Of a stretch of 64,000 nucleotides of DNA, positions 1 to 11,590 are shown piece after piece; position 1 is the first letter of the stretch; each line of letters starts with the position of its first letter. The position numbers and the translations under genes were made by a program. Below the pieces are notes generated by a model. That model ran no database searches. It was not told where the DNA came from and saw only the letters and a list, made by a program, of their open reading frames with translations. Origin of the DNA: Climacium dendroides (Eukaryota > Streptophyta > Bryopsida > Hypnales > Climaciaceae); the NCBI GenBank assembly GCA_950106755.1, contig OX467088.1, positions 11,764,001 through 11,828,000 on the forward strand. The letters are read 5' to 3'.

Positions 1-45
1 GGGCAGAGGGGGGGGGGGGGGGCGCGGAGAAGGAGGGGGGGCTAC
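1..45. repeat. G-rich low-complexity tract
   Basis: The window opens with a run of about 15 G followed by a second run of 7 G. It is simple sequence that could form a G-quadruplex. No gene signal is attached to it. Confidence 0.6.
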
Positions 46-144
46 GGTACAGGCTGCAACTATAATACACTGATGACTAGACTAGATGGGGGCCGCCAGT
101 GTTTGGGAAACTTTTCGAGTTTTACCAGTTAATTGCCTTTAGTT

Positions 145-429
145 CTCATATTGGCAGGACGTTAAATCGTGCCATCGAAGGTGGGCCTGGTGAGGTGGAT
201 TTAACCCGGGGAAAACGCAGGAATTTTTTATTTGCCACATATGATTTTTTTTTGCAAATTCTGAATTCATATTTGCAATCAGAGACCCCAAATTAGCTGT
301 GAAGTCTGCAATGTACTCTAGACATGGCTCAAAATAGGGGGCTTCTTTTTTACTTTTATCCCTACAACACAAATTTTACCCTGCTTGGCCCACCTTCGAT
401 GGCACAATTTGACGTCCTGCCTCATATTG
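145..429. mobile_element. Mutator-like miniature element (MULE-type MITE) with 9-bp target duplication
   Basis: The element spans 154-420 (267 bp) and has long terminal inverted repeats of about 36 bp, with only a few mismatches, beginning GCAGGACGTYAAATYGTGCC. It is flanked by a perfect 9-bp direct repeat CTCATATTG at 145-153 and 421-429. A 9-bp duplication with long terminal repeats is typical of Mutator superfamily elements. There is no coding capacity. The central core (gene-free, reading about 230-330) recurs near 7.8, 14.5, 26.4 and 27.9 kb, so it belongs to a dispersed family here called family D. Confidence 0.8.
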
Positions 430-589
430 AGCCGGTTTTTGAAGAGCTGAGTCTAGTTATTTACTCCATTTTTTACTCAAAATAGAATTTTTATAGATTT
501 TTTTCACTGGTTCTTTTTGCCAATGTTTTCAAATTGCAACCAGGTTTTTCCCTAATTCCTTCGGTTAAATTTGAACTAGCCATCAGGTT

Positions 590-1440
590 TTTTTTAATTA
601 AATAAATAAATAAATGGAGAATACGGAAGATTTTGAGAAAATGGAAATGGATCATAGTTAATGAACCCTTGCCCCTTAAACGTCGAGGTGGAAATTTGGC
701 GTACAGTGGATGACAAAGGATCTCTCTCTACGTAGGATAGAACTGCAACTATTCATCTTCAAAATTTTGTGTGGGAAGAGGAGATCTTGTGTAGGACTTT
801 GACTTCCAATGAATGCTTTTGCAATTTTTTAAGCCAATGTTGATGTTTAATATAGTCCAATAGATGACAAAGAATTGTTGGTAGGTCAAAATTGTTGTTT
901 GGTCAGGCAACCTAAGTTTTTAGAGATTCATTGGATTTCTAAAAAAATAGAGGGTACAATATATTTTGAGAAAATGGAAATGGATCGTAATTAATTACCC
1001 CTTGAATGTTGTTGCAAACATTTCGTGTTGTTAGGTCGGACAACTTAAGTTTCTAGAAATTCATTGGATTTCCAAAAAAATGGAGAGTACATAGATTTTG
1101 AAAAAACAAAAATGGATCACAATGCCACAAATGTTTAGTATTTTTCAATGGATTATAGGGAATTGTTGTTAGACCAAAATTGTTGTTAGGTCAGACAATC
1201 TAAGTTTGTGTGAAAAGGGGAGGTCTTGCCTATTAGTTTGACCAATCACAATAAAAATATATTTGATTATAAAAAATGTAGATTTTGAGTAAAGTGTAAA
1301 TTGATCACACTTAACCTTTCAATGACCCTATAGTTGTTTATTGTCCGCAAGATGACAAGGGATTGTTTCATGTAGATAGGACATAAGTACTAATGTTCAT
1401 GCTCTTAATTGCATTTTGAAAAAAAAATGATTTCTACAGT
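590..1440. repeat. Degenerate tandem/dispersed repeat block (family E)
   Basis: Diverged units recur within this block. One motif set (CCCCTTAAACGT, then a stretch ending GACTTCCAATGA) is shared with 4,926-5,287 and, reverse-complemented, with 31,400-31,650. A second motif (TTCATTGGATTTC followed by an A-run) recurs at about 925-985 and 1,045-1,100. No open reading frame is convincing. The single TTAA at 829-832 matches the insertion point of a transposon in the related copy at 5.28 kb. Confidence 0.55.
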
Positions 1441-2612
1441 ATCAAAATGGATGGTTTCCACAATCACAAATTCCTCGTTTAAAGGTAAAACATATTAATT
1501 CTTGAAGGATAAGATCCCATATGATGAAGGTAGTGACCAAAATGCTCTAATTATTGAACCAATTCCCACTCCTACTTTTCAATTTCACTTTTCACTTCAC
1601 ACATTTCACTTTCATTTTCATTTTTTTCTCCCAACTCACACTTCTTTCATTTCACATTATTTTATTGATTCGTTTCACTTTTTATTTTTTACTTTTAAAT
1701 CTTTTCCACTTTTGACATGTAATATATTAGTCGTTAACTTACAATTCATAATATGTTCCCAAATTTTCATACTTTTAATATTTTATATATTTATTACTAT
1801 TTATATGTTATATACTATTTATATATTATACACTACTTATTTGTTATATACTATTTATAGTCCAACCAACTACGATGGGTCAAATAACCTTGTCAGCATA
1901 TAGGGATGCAAGAGTTTCTTGGAGGAAGGAACATGTGGTTTTTGTATAGGGTCAACCTCCTAACAAAAACATCAAGCATGGAATTTGCCATTCAGGGCCA
2001 AGAAGCGTAGATAGTTTATTCATTCTCAACAAATGCTTAATTCATGCCAATCTTTTGAGACCAAAATTCTCCTTTTTTTAATCTTATTCTTCTTCTTTTA
2101 TATACTTTTTATATATTTTTATCATTTATGTGTTTTTAATACTAAAAATAATATGTGTGTTCATGTATATTTTAGTAGGAGATGTCCCTCAAGATGTCCA
2201 TTTGAAGCCCAATGGCTTTGTACTATTGTGTATAATTTAAAAGTTAACCATATAGAATAGGTTGTCCTTTCTTTCAAATGACTCCTTTGCACAATTACCA
2301 AATTGTTATAAATCATGCATAATATAGATTAATTTTTCTATATTCATTTGAAGATGCACATATTTGTCTAAACTGAACAACATAATTTTTTGAAAATTTT
2401 TGTTGCAATTTTTGGGGCTTTGACATAGAAAAGAGTAAAAAAATCATCAAATATTCTTTCAAAAAATAGTTGTATTGTTGTTGAGAATTTTTTTATCCAA
2501 TTAACAAACATAAAGATAATAATGTTGTTAGAGAAGGATGGTGAACATAACATTGTAGATAAAGACTATTACATGTGTGCAAATTAAAACAATATGACAA
2601 TTATTTGTAACT
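1441..2612. other. Gene-free AT-rich DNA
   Basis: No gene recognised. It includes a pyrimidine-rich stretch at about 1,556-1,720 and an imprecise tandem of TATATACTATTTAT-like words at about 1,790-1,861. Short ORFs here are composed of F/L/I/Y codons expected from AT-rich sequence. Confidence 0.6.

Positions 2613-2638
<26 letters not shown>
2613..2638. repeat. (TA)13 microsatellite
   Basis: Uninterrupted alternating TA dinucleotides are visible across the interval. Confidence 0.95.
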
Positions 2639-2643
<5 letters not shown>

Positions 2644-3459
2644 ATTTTTTGAAAATTTTATTTACAAAACCTAACTACTATGATAACAATTTTCAACAAG
2701 GTCAAATTTTTTCATTAATTAATGGAAGAAAAAAATTATTTGCAATTGTCATAGGGTTAAGTATTCAGTAAAAAATATTGGGAAGTATAGGAAAACCAAT
2801 ATCATGCATGGAAAACAATTCAATATAATCAAAAAGAGCATTGATACCAATGCAAAGGATCTTTTGCATTATTAATTTTTTTAAATCTTAATGAGTAGAA
2901 CATTTTTTGAAAATGAAGCATAAAGATATCTTTCTACTAATGATGCCATGTAACATAGGGCTTTTATATTTTAAATTCCATTCCTTTTCATTGTTATAAA
3001 AGAATTTGATAGCCATCTTATAACATGAATTGTTTTTTTAGATGAAATTGGAGAGTTTGGATACATTATCTAAGTCATAAATTTTTCATAAAGTCCTAAA
3101 TTTTCATGAAGATGCAAAAATGTACTAGCTTTGAAGGTATAATTTTTTCTTACCAAATTTCTTTTTAAAAAAATCATATTTCTCAGTTTTCCATTTTTAA
3201 AAAATGACTTCAAGAACAAAAAATGGTTTAAAGAACAAAACTTTTGATATTTGAATAAATCAAAACTCACCAAAGTGAGGACTTATAAAATATCATATTA
3301 GAATTATTTGCAATATAGTTTTTTCTTTATATATATAATTTTAGTTTTTAATCTATTTTTGTCTTTTCAATTAAATATTCTAATATAGTAAAAAATATCT
3401 CAAGTCATGGAAGTGCAAAAATTTTAAGCCAAAAAGATTCATATTCTACCAATCAATTT
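2639..3459. other. Gene-free AT-rich DNA
   Basis: No coding region, RNA gene or recognisable transposon terminus was found on either strand. Confidence 0.55.
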
Positions 3460-3668
3460 TGAATACTAATATCTTTCAATATGCTAATATATGTATGATC
3501 AAATTTCATGAAATTTTTACCGCATGATTTTACAAAAGTCAAGTACAAGATCCTATGGTTAAATTCTAAAAAAAAATATTTTTGTTTTTGTTTTATTGAA
3601 AAAATGTAGCAGAAATGGGAATTTTGAATGTTTTTTGACAGAAAAACTGCCTAGGGACTTTATAAGCT
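3460..3668 (-). mobile_element. Degenerate fragment of TTAA-flanked element (family A)
   Basis: The order of words (CTAATATCTTTCAAT, GATCCTATGGTTAAATTCTA, then a terminal part reading CTAGGGACTTTATAAGCTAA) parallels the left half of intact family A copies in reverse orientation, for example 5,686-5,878. The other end is absent and the terminus is mutated, so this is an old truncated copy. Confidence 0.5.
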
Positions 3669-4925
3669 AATTATTAACATACTTATATGATTGAGATTGA
3701 CATTTTGCAATTCCATGTCACAATTGTTAATAAATTATTGTTAAGCCTTCATTTGTACCTTCAACTTTAATTTTTTAATTAAAATTTTAAAAACTTAATT
3801 TCAATTCATTGTCCAATATTTTGTTTAAAATATACAATTGTCGTATACACAAATTTTATTTCAAAATATTGGAAGGATGAAAAATCATTATTTAAAGATT
3901 CAGAAAAAATTTGTTTCTAAATTTTGGCAATTATTTAGAAGATTCTACAATTATATTCACTAAAAACTTAAAAATGATGAATATATTTGTGTTCTTTTGG
4001 GAAAGGGTTTTGATATAGTTTGGGGCCTTAAAACTCATCACAAAACTTAAGGATTTAATTAAAAAAATACTAAAACTATCAATAAATTGTAGATTGTAAC
4101 TATAGCGAGGTATTGTGAAATTCCTACTACTAAACACTAAAATTTTGACTACTTTCTTCAATTCCAATGCATGTATATTGTGTTTACGTCATTTACCATA
4201 TCTAGATTACATGTGTTTGGGTTTTATGTGACTAAGTCAATAGTTGCTTAAACACTTTCTAAATTAAAATATATAGAAAGAGGTATCAATAGAAAACTAC
4301 CAACACCCTAATTTGTGCATACATTATAATTTGATTATAAGAATGTTTAGAGCATTTATGCCTTTCTTTTAAAGGGAGGATTGCAACATCTATCCCATAG
4401 CCCTTAGGTATGTGAAGGTCTTATCCATGCCCTTGCGATAGTAGGAAAGCAAACAAACTCTCCAAAAAAAGTCTCGGAAACGTAACAATTGAGGGACCAT
4501 AGTTTTGCTTCATTGATTATAGATTCCCAAATATTCATCATGAATTTTGTGTTTGCATTTGTGTTTTAAATTCATTTTGTAATGTATACATTTGTAAATT
4601 TTTAGTGATTAGTCACTAGGAATTTGGTAGTTTTTATTTTTTTATATTTTCCAATTTACAAATAGATATAAATATGAGAAACTTTATCCATATAGAATAC
4701 TTGACCATTTTTTAAGTAAGGCCCTACTCAAATTTTTGGACATGGTACTTTTGTTTGTACAAAGCCTCTCTCCCTTTGATATAAAGTCAATATTTAAAAG
4801 TACAATAACTTATGAATTTTATGAATGAAGAGAATATTTGATGAAGGTGCTAGGAGAACCTACAACTACTTACAAATGAGTCTATTCATTTTTTCAAATA
4901 CTCATTGATTCAAAATAGCAACCTT
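3669..4925. other. Gene-free AT-rich DNA
   Basis: Nothing beyond AT-rich unique-looking sequence was recognised. The only ORF of note (78 aa, minus strand, near 3,931-4,167) has no recognisable motif. Confidence 0.5.
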
Positions 4926-5946
4926 AACCCCTTAAACGTTGAGAAGGACGTTTGGTGTCCAATGGATGATAGAAAATCCTTCCAATAGGATTCATCCGTT
5001 CATCCTAAAAAAAATTGTTGTAAAAAAGAGAGGTCTTCTACAAACATTTGACTTCCAATGAGTGCTTTTGCAATTTTGTAAGCGAATGATTCACATGGTA
5101 ACCCAAGGGATGATTTTCACAGTTCATCTTTTCACCCTTAAATGACGTCAAGGACGTTTTTCAGTGATGAATTACAAAGAATCTCTCCATGCAAGATAGA
5201 AGTGTAACTATTCATCCTCCAAATTTTGTTGGAAAAGGAAACGTCTCCTACAGTAGCTTGTCTCCCAATGACTGCTTTTTTATTTTTTTAACCCCTAAAG
5301 TCCCATTGTCCCTATGGGGGACAAAATGGATTTTGGACAGGCTCCTATGATCTCAATTTTTACTGAGACATTTTGAAACTTTTTCATAAGATAGAAAAAC
5401 TTAAGAGCTTTCTAGGAATATAATTTTTATTTCAATCAATGCCCGGCAACAAAAGTTATGCCACAATAACCTCAAAATGGGGGAGACTGGGCAACAAAAA
5501 ATATCCACAAAAAATATAAATATGTTTTTAAATATGTTTTTTTCTTGTAGATTACATTTTTTTTTGTAAATGTGAAGCTTTGATTCATTCCATTTTGAAT
5601 AGAGATGTGAAAGTTATGGAGCTTCTTGTGTTGCAGGCAATCATAGCGACTTCTTGAAAGAAATGTTTTTCTTTCACCTCGAATGCTAATATCTTTCAAT
5701 CTCTATGGTCAAAAATCACAAATAAAATTATCCCATGATTTAAGACAAGTGTAGAACAAGATCCTACGGTTAGATTCTAATTTTTTTTTTTTTAAATTTA
5801 TTTTGTAGGTGATTGTAATAGAAGTGGTAGTTTTGAGTGGTTTTGGCAAAAGAATGGCCATGGGACTTTAGGGGTTAAGCCAACAATCCACACGGTACCC
5901 AAACAGATGATTTCCACGGTGACCAACTCGTCATTTAAGGGTTAAC
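4926..5946. repeat. Family E tandem units, second unit split by a transposon
   Basis: Two diverged units of about 200 bp lie in tandem. Unit 1 runs from about 4,933 to 5,125. Unit 2 runs from about 5,126 to 5,287 and resumes at 5,879-5,946. Each starts with CCCTTAAA and later carries a motif around TCCCAATGA followed by CTGCTTTT or GTGCTTTT. The family A element at 5,288-5,878 interrupts unit 2, so the transposon arrived after the repeat was formed. Confidence 0.6.
5288..5878 (-). mobile_element. TTAA-flanked miniature transposon, short form (family A copy 1; piggyBac-like)
   Basis: TTAA lies at both ends (5,288-5,291 and 5,875-5,878). Terminal inverted repeats read CCCCTAAAGTCCCAT inward from each side. 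A hairpin, TTGTCCC with GGGACAA, lies next to the left end. The sequence has no credible ORF, so it is non-autonomous. It is in reverse orientation relative to the other copies. A related uninterrupted sequence at 811-840 reads through a single TTAA (829-832), which supports TTAA as the duplicated target. TTAA targets and terminal repeats starting CCC are hallmarks of the piggyBac superfamily. No transposase is present to confirm the assignment. Confidence 0.75.
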
Positions 5947-7440
5947 CATACAAGGACATTGCAACCCAAAAGTAATTGATGGACAACTTTCCAAATCACC
6001 TGTAGAAATGCACCTATTGGTTCAAAAATTTGATCATTTTTGAGTGACTGCCTTGGTCATAGGATGGGCGTCCTTCTAAAGATAAACAAATCACACCTGA
6101 CAAAGTTATTATTTCAAGTAAAATGTAAGGAATAAGCTAAGCATAGCAATGAAGTGAATAGCTACTAGAGAGCTTCCAATTTTGGCTCAACTTGGTCTCA
6201 AGACACAGTGCCGGATAGAGAAGAATGAAGGAAATTTAAAAAAAATAAAAGTATCCATAAACTCGGATATGGACGAGAACTTCCCAGAAATAGGTGTTGC
6301 AAAAATCCAGGCAATATGCTCCAAATCCAAATGAATAATACTATTCTACCTCAGTTTTAAAATTTGAACTCTAATTTTAAAGAATTTCAGGATCAGCCTC
6401 TGGGCCTTGTAAAATAGTAATGGTCTCTGGAATCCAGGAAATGCAAAACACATTTTTTTTCACCAAAATTTTTAATCTTTTTTTAAAAAAACTAAGAAGC
6501 GGCAAACGGAGCCAGTATAATTTCCATTCTCACCCATTTACGTTACGTTGTTTTGCATCTGAACAAATTTTCTACCAATCATCTGATGAGTCAATGACTG
6601 ATAATACCTTTTACTGTGCATTCGATTTTATCTGCAAATTTTTCTATAATTTCTATTTGCATTGGTGAAGTAGAGATTTTGGTATTTCTTCATTCTTTCA
6701 TTTTTCCATTTTTTCATTTGAAACAAGTGTGTTCAGCCAAACATGCTCATTAGGGGTAGTCGATAATCAAATTTTCTTGAAGAATGAGAAGTTGGTGAGA
6801 GAAAAGAAGAGTCAATCTGGAGTAGTTCTAGGGTGAAGAAGGTGTGACACCCTTTTTCTGTCGAGTGGAGGATGAGAACAAAAAATAGATTCACCGGTAG
6901 CAAGGGAATATACTTCTACGTAAAAATCTTCTTCACATTCATTATTCACCTTCGAAGGAGAATAATAGATGTGGAGAAGCTTTCACCAAAGAAGAATATT
7001 TTGCCATGGAGAGTGAACATGAAGATGTTTGAGGCAAATTATCGTGGGCCCATTCTTTGAAGAATGGGTGTATAGGGAAGAAGGTGTGATTATCCCTGTT
7101 GCAAGGGCTTCCCATCAAGAGGCAAGGCTAATTTCATACAAAATAAATAACTTGTCGCCGGGTATTGAACGTGCAACCATGCCATTTGGTTTGGGTACCT
7201 TACCACCATCACTTGGTAGTTTAGAGTCATCACTAGAAGTAGAGAAATTTGAATTGATTGATGAAGAAGTCCAATGATTCAAGATCTTAACCTTACAACA
7301 TGAAATCAAAAATGGTAGAAGGCTGTGCACCTCATTCGCTACATTGAATAGTGAAATTAAATGTCCCTATACTAATTTCTTGACATTTGACATTGTAAAA
7401 TATTTATTGACTACTTTTAAAGTAGGTATTGTTGTAATTT
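5947..7440. other. Gene-free DNA with a possible hairpin-rich segment
   Basis: No gene recognised. Around 6,770-7,090 GAAGAATG-type words occur in both orientations (for example CATTCTTTGAAGAATGGG near 7,050), similar to words near 17,346-17,425. This may be a very degraded inverted-repeat element. The 82-aa ORF at 7,029-7,277 has no recognisable domain. Confidence 0.4.
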
Positions 7441-7637
7441 TTTTCTTTCACTTCGAATGCTAATATCTTTCAATCTATACGGTCAAAAATCAGGAAAAAA
7501 AAATCACATGGTCTAAGACAAGTGTAGAACAAGATTCTATGGTTAGATTCTAAAAATTATTTTGTAGGTGATTGTAGTAGAAGTGGTAGTTTTGAGTAGT
7601 TTTGGCAGAAAAATGGCCCTTGGACTTTAGGGTTTAA
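7441..7637 (-). mobile_element. Truncated family A element (copy 2)
   Basis: The sequence closely follows 5,668-5,878, including CTAATATCTTTCAATC and a terminus GGACTTTAGGGTTTAA. Only one end is present. The outer TTAA has changed to TTTAA context. It is a fragment of a once complete element. Confidence 0.6.
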
Positions 7638-7748
7638 AAAAATAACAACATTGAACTCCGTCACCGATTGTGTTGGGTTGTAACTTGTAAGTTGCCCCCC
7701 ATGCCCTACTAATAACCGTATTTTACCCAACCCCCTCCAGTGAGTCCT

Positions 7749-7986
7749 CGGCCAGGGAGAACTGACCCCCTCATTGTCCCAGCCAGGGTTAATTGTGAAA
7801 AAAGCCCCCTATTTTTTGCCATATCTTTTTTACATTTCTACTCAGTCCCTAGCTAATTTGGGGCCGCTGATTGCAAATCTGAATTCGGAATTTGCAAAAC
7901 AAATTCATCTGATTGCAAATAAAAAATTCCACAGCGTTTTCCCAGGGGTAAAACGGGGCAATGAGGGGGTCAATTCACCCTGGCCG
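7749..7986. mobile_element. Inverted-repeat miniature element (family D copy)
   Basis: A terminal inverted repeat of about 28 bp (CGGCCAGGGWGAAYTGACCC and onward) bounds 238 bp. The interior is the reverse complement of the core of the element at 154-420, including GCTAATTTGGGG and GATTGCAAATCTGAATTC. A target duplication could not be identified with confidence. The core is shared but the terminal repeats differ from those of the 154-420 copy. Confidence 0.65.
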
Positions 7987-8085
7987 TGGGTTGTCCCCAA
8001 CGAGATGAGCAGGCTTCAATGCAGCCCCCCACACAATTATCACATGACCCCCCCAGCCTGTCCATATTCCAGGAACATTTGGTGC

Positions 8086-8116
8086 AGGGAGGGAGGGAGG
8101 GAGGGAGGGAGGGGGG
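8086..8116. repeat. (GGGA)n microsatellite
   Basis: GGGA is repeated about six times, ending in a G-run. Confidence 0.9.
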
Positions 8117-8612
8117 AAAATAGCGGGCCCTGTAGCCTCCTCGACAGGAGCTGGGCTCGGGGCTTTATATAGATCGAACCGAACCGAACCCTGGCCGGCA
8201 CTCCGGAGGATTCTGGTGCAGGCATGCAGGGCTCAGCTGGGCTAAATTGGGGGCTCACGCGGGCTCAAGCTTAATTTGAGCTATCGGACCACGTGCCAGA
8301 ATGGAAGGCAGCATGGGCTGCTCTGCTCTGCTGAGAAACGGAACGGAAAGGAAGGCTTGCAAGGCAAGCTTCAGTTACCGTGGCGCCCGGTTATCTCCTC
8401 CATTTAAAAAAATAAAATAAAATTCACCGTTTGTTTAGTTGAAGTTCTACTAGGTTTCTTACCCAATTCCACTTGCTAACTTTGAACTAATTGTCGGTTC
8501 TTCCCAAACACAAGGCTGGAAGTTACAAGAAGCAATAAAAAGGACTTATAAGAGCAAACTTGCTTGCTGAGTTTGAATTGGAAACCAAAATTTTTAAAGT
8601 ATTTTGGAGTTG
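8117..8612. other. Gene-free segment, GC-rich then AT-rich
   Basis: GC-rich sequence extends to about 8,400. A TATA-like word (TTTATATAGA, 8,162-8,171) is present, but no downstream reading frame could be linked to it. Confidence 0.4.
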
Positions 8613-9210
8613 TTAACCCCTTAATGTAAGTCTGAAGACCTTTTTTCCATCAAAATCCACTCAAAACTGTCATTTCTATTGCAAAGAGCAAAAAGCTTTA
8701 AAAATCGTCTTTTTTAGCACATCTAATTGTAAGATCTTGTACTGCACTAGAATAAGAATGCGTGGAAATTTTTTTTAAAGGAAATTTGACCTTCTAGATT
8801 GCAATATATTTGCATTTAAAGTAATGAATTCAAGATTTTTTTAGGAGATGCTTAAATTGCCCTCAAAACTAGGATTGTCCATAACTTTCTCATCACTAGT
8901 CCAAATGGAATGAATCAAAGCTTCAGATGTAGATAAAAATATAATCTTTGAGGAGGATAAATTTTAAATTTTAAAAATTAATTTTTTTTGGATTTTTTTG
9001 GGGTTACCCCTCGAGTTGCTTTTTGGACTCATGGTAGCATAACTTTTGTTTCCAGACACTGATTGAAATAAAAAGTATATTTTCAAAAAGCTAATCTAAT
9101 TTACTGTCTTCAAAAAAAGTTTCAAAAAATTATGTCAAAAATTGAGATCACATGAGCCTATACAAAATCCCAAGATTCCTTTGTAGAGACTTTGGGACTT
9201 TAGGGGTTAA
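8613..9210 (+). mobile_element. TTAA-flanked miniature transposon, short form (family A copy 3)
   Basis: TTAA lies at both ends (8,613-8,616 and 9,207-9,210). The right terminus, read inward, is CCCCTAAAGTCCCAAAG. The left terminus has decayed (CCCCTTAATG). The interior matches other copies, including ACTCAAAACTGTCATTTCTA near the left end and the TCCATAACTTTCTCATCACT region in the middle. It is non-coding. Confidence 0.75.
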
Positions 9211-9740
9211 GAACAACTCCCCGTTGATTTTGGCGTTTTCAACAGACAATAAGAATGCAGAGTGAGCAATGGAGAGGAGGGAGGTGATTCACCCACAGGA
9301 TGTTGTAGGAAGGGTTTGCTTATGTATAGAAAACACACACCATACTATCTTTTGTGATTATAGAAATAACCTCTCTTGTAAAAAAAACAAGCCCCCCTTG
9401 CTAGTGAGAAAAAACAAGAGTCATCAATTAAAACAACACCTCCTCCAAAGGAAAAAATTGAACCGTTGATTTCAAGTTTTGAAGGTCGAATGTAGCCATT
9501 GATCTCAACTTTGAGAGAGTGACGCATCTTTGCCATCAATCTAAAATACAAATATGAATACAAGCACATTTACAGATACGGACACAAAATATAGATATGA
9601 ATATATGTACAAATGATAGATACATATATGGAGATGAGTACAAAAGACATATACATATACATTTTATGAATATGAATAAGGGATACAAAATCCCATATCA
9701 ATTGTAGAAGCCCACATGAATTTGAAATTACAAATTATGT
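9211..9740. other. Gene-free DNA
   Basis: No gene or RNA recognised. From about 9,540 to 9,680 there is an ATA/ACA-rich low-complexity stretch with repeated ACATATA-like words. Confidence 0.5.
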
Positions 9741-9777
9741 GGGGTTAGGGTTAGGGTTAGGGTTAGGGTTTGGGTTA
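9741..9777 (+). repeat. Interstitial telomere-like tract
   Basis: Four consecutive perfect TTAGGG units span 9,745-9,768, followed by TTTGGG and TTAG. The usual plant telomere unit is TTTAGGG, so this short TTAGGG run is either a chance microsatellite or an interstitial telomere-like insertion. Confidence 0.8.
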
Positions 9778-9799
9778 GTTTGGAATTTAAAAAAAAATT

Positions 9800-9897
9800 G
9801 GATTGATAAAATAAAAAATTATTTGATTTGGATTGATAAAATAAAAAATTATTTAATTTGGATTGATAAAATAAAAAATTATTTAATTTGGATTGAA
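9800..9897 (+). repeat. 30-bp minisatellite
   Basis: Three near-perfect 30-bp units beginning GGATTGATAAAATAAAAAAT start at 9,800, 9,830 and 9,860, with a partial fourth. Decayed relatives (ATTTAATTTGGATTGG) continue to about 10,010. Confidence 0.9.
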
Positions 9898-10348
9898 ATT
9901 TTTAAAATTTTTAATTTGAATTGGAGGATTGGATTGGAGAATTTAAAATATATATTTAATTTGGATTGGGAAAGTGGATTGGGAAATTATAAAAAACATT
10001 TAATTTGGGTTGGTGGGTGGGTTAAACCTCTATCTCACTATGCACTCAAAAGACATCATGTAGATGATGATGTCAACGCGTCTTCTAGCTACTATGGAAT
10101 TGTCTTCGTGGATTTTAGTGATGCTTTCACTTTTGTGAAAGATAACAATATTAACCAATGCTAGGAGGGGCTTGTGCTTCCTTAGAAAGTGTCAATGCAT
10201 CCAACTTTGCCTAACTTTCTAATCAACCGGTGACTCTATGCAACTTTCCAGTCAATCAATGACATTAAGATAGAAGTGCCTAAATGTGATACTTATTTAA
10301 GATTTGTAGATCTTGAGGATAGGGATAAAATAAAATAGTTTGTACTTG
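9898..10348. other. Gene-free DNA
   Basis: Decayed minisatellite relatives extend to about 10,010. Nothing was recognised beyond that point. Confidence 0.45.
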
Positions 10349-11288
10349 TTAACCCCTAAAGGACCAAGGCCTTATTTCTGCCAAAAAACACTCAAAACTG
10401 CCATTTCTGTAGCAAAGAGTAAAAAAATTTGAAAACTATTTTTTTTGCACATCCAACCGTAAGATCTTATACCTTACTAGTATGGAAATGTGTGGAAAAA
10501 ATTTCAGAAATTTTGACCACATAGATTAAAAGATATTTGCGTTTAAAGTGAAAAAAACAATTTTTTCAGCACCTTGCGGGACTGGATTATTTGACTTTGA
10601 ACTTTTTTAACTTAAATTTTTTGCACTACAGAGTTTTGAGCTTTAAATCCTTATTGTGGGAAATTGAGTTGAGAATCTAGAAAAAAAGAAAATTTTAAGA
10701 AAAAGATTAATTTTCATGCTTAAAAAAATTGTTAAGTAGAAGTAGGTATGAGAATGAAGGAAAGTCTAAATTATTAATATCTTTAAGATGGAATTAAAAT
10801 GCACTAATCCCAATGGTGAGATTGTTCTAGCAAGCAAACAAAATCATGTAAAAAATGTTTTTTAGAAAAATTGTAAAAATTGCATTCAGAAATGAATTCT
10901 ATAAGTTATTTTTTCTGGAAGATGCTCTAATTGCCCGATAAACAAGATTGTCCATAACTTTCTCATAATAAGTCCAAATGGAATGAATCAAAGCTTCCCA
11001 TGCAGACAAAAATATAATCTATAAGAAAAAAATCCAAAAATTCAAAATTCAAAATTTTGCAAATTTTTTTTTGCTGCCCGGACTGCCCCCCGTCCCCTAC
11101 TTTGAGCTTATTTGGTCATAACTTTTGTTTCCGGGCACCAAATGTGAAAAAATTATATTCCCACAAAGCTCATCAGTTTTTCTATCTTCAAAAAAAGTTT
11201 CAAAAAATCATGACAAAATTTCAGCCCGTAGGTACTTGCCCGAAATCCAATTTGTCCCCCGAAGGGACAATGGTCCTTTAGGGGTTAA
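10349..11288 (+). mobile_element. TTAA-flanked transposon, long form (family A copy 4)
   Basis: This is the clearest copy. TTAA lies at 10,349-10,352 and 11,285-11,288, and the terminal inverted repeats read CCCCTAAAGGACCA on both sides. A hairpin (TTGTCCC at 11,252, GGGACAA at 11,264) sits next to the right end. The 940-bp length exceeds the short form because of an interior module of about 350 bp (about 10,565-10,860) that is missing from the 0.6-kb copies. It has no transposase-like ORF, so it is non-autonomous. Confidence 0.8.
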
Positions 11289-11290
11289 GA

Positions 11291-11590
11291 AATGGTTTAC
11301 AAAACCAACAAATTGGTTCCATATTTTTTCAAGCTCGTATGAATATAATATGAATTTGTGAAAACAAGTGTATACATACACCTACTATGGACAATAGATT
11401 ACTACCAAAGTGGACATAAAAACACCCAAAAGTGACAACCCCTAAGCTTGTAACACAATCATTTTATTGGTCAATACAAATCCCGCCCCCATCATTGTGA
11501 CACATTCATGGAAACCCACTTGTTAGCTTTATTTCAGGACTTATTCTAGGTGTCCATAGACAACTCTTGTTATATGTACCTCAGTGTTGC
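11291..11590 (+). repeat. Dispersed repeat family F, copy 1
   Basis: About 300 bp, starting AATGGTTTACAAAACC, is recognisably similar in the same orientation to 61,350-61,672, including AATATAATATGAATTTGTG and TTATTCTAGGTGTCCATAGA. It is non-coding. No termini typical of a known transposon class were found. Confidence 0.6.

Noticed and set aside
1502..1903. 133-aa Phe/His/Ile/Tyr-rich ORF
   Set aside because: Composition reflects pyrimidine-rich and TA-rich simple sequence. There is no domain and no start context.
9739..10164. 141-aa ORF beginning with Gly-Leu repeats
   Set aside because: It is generated by the TTAGGG tract and the 30-bp minisatellite.
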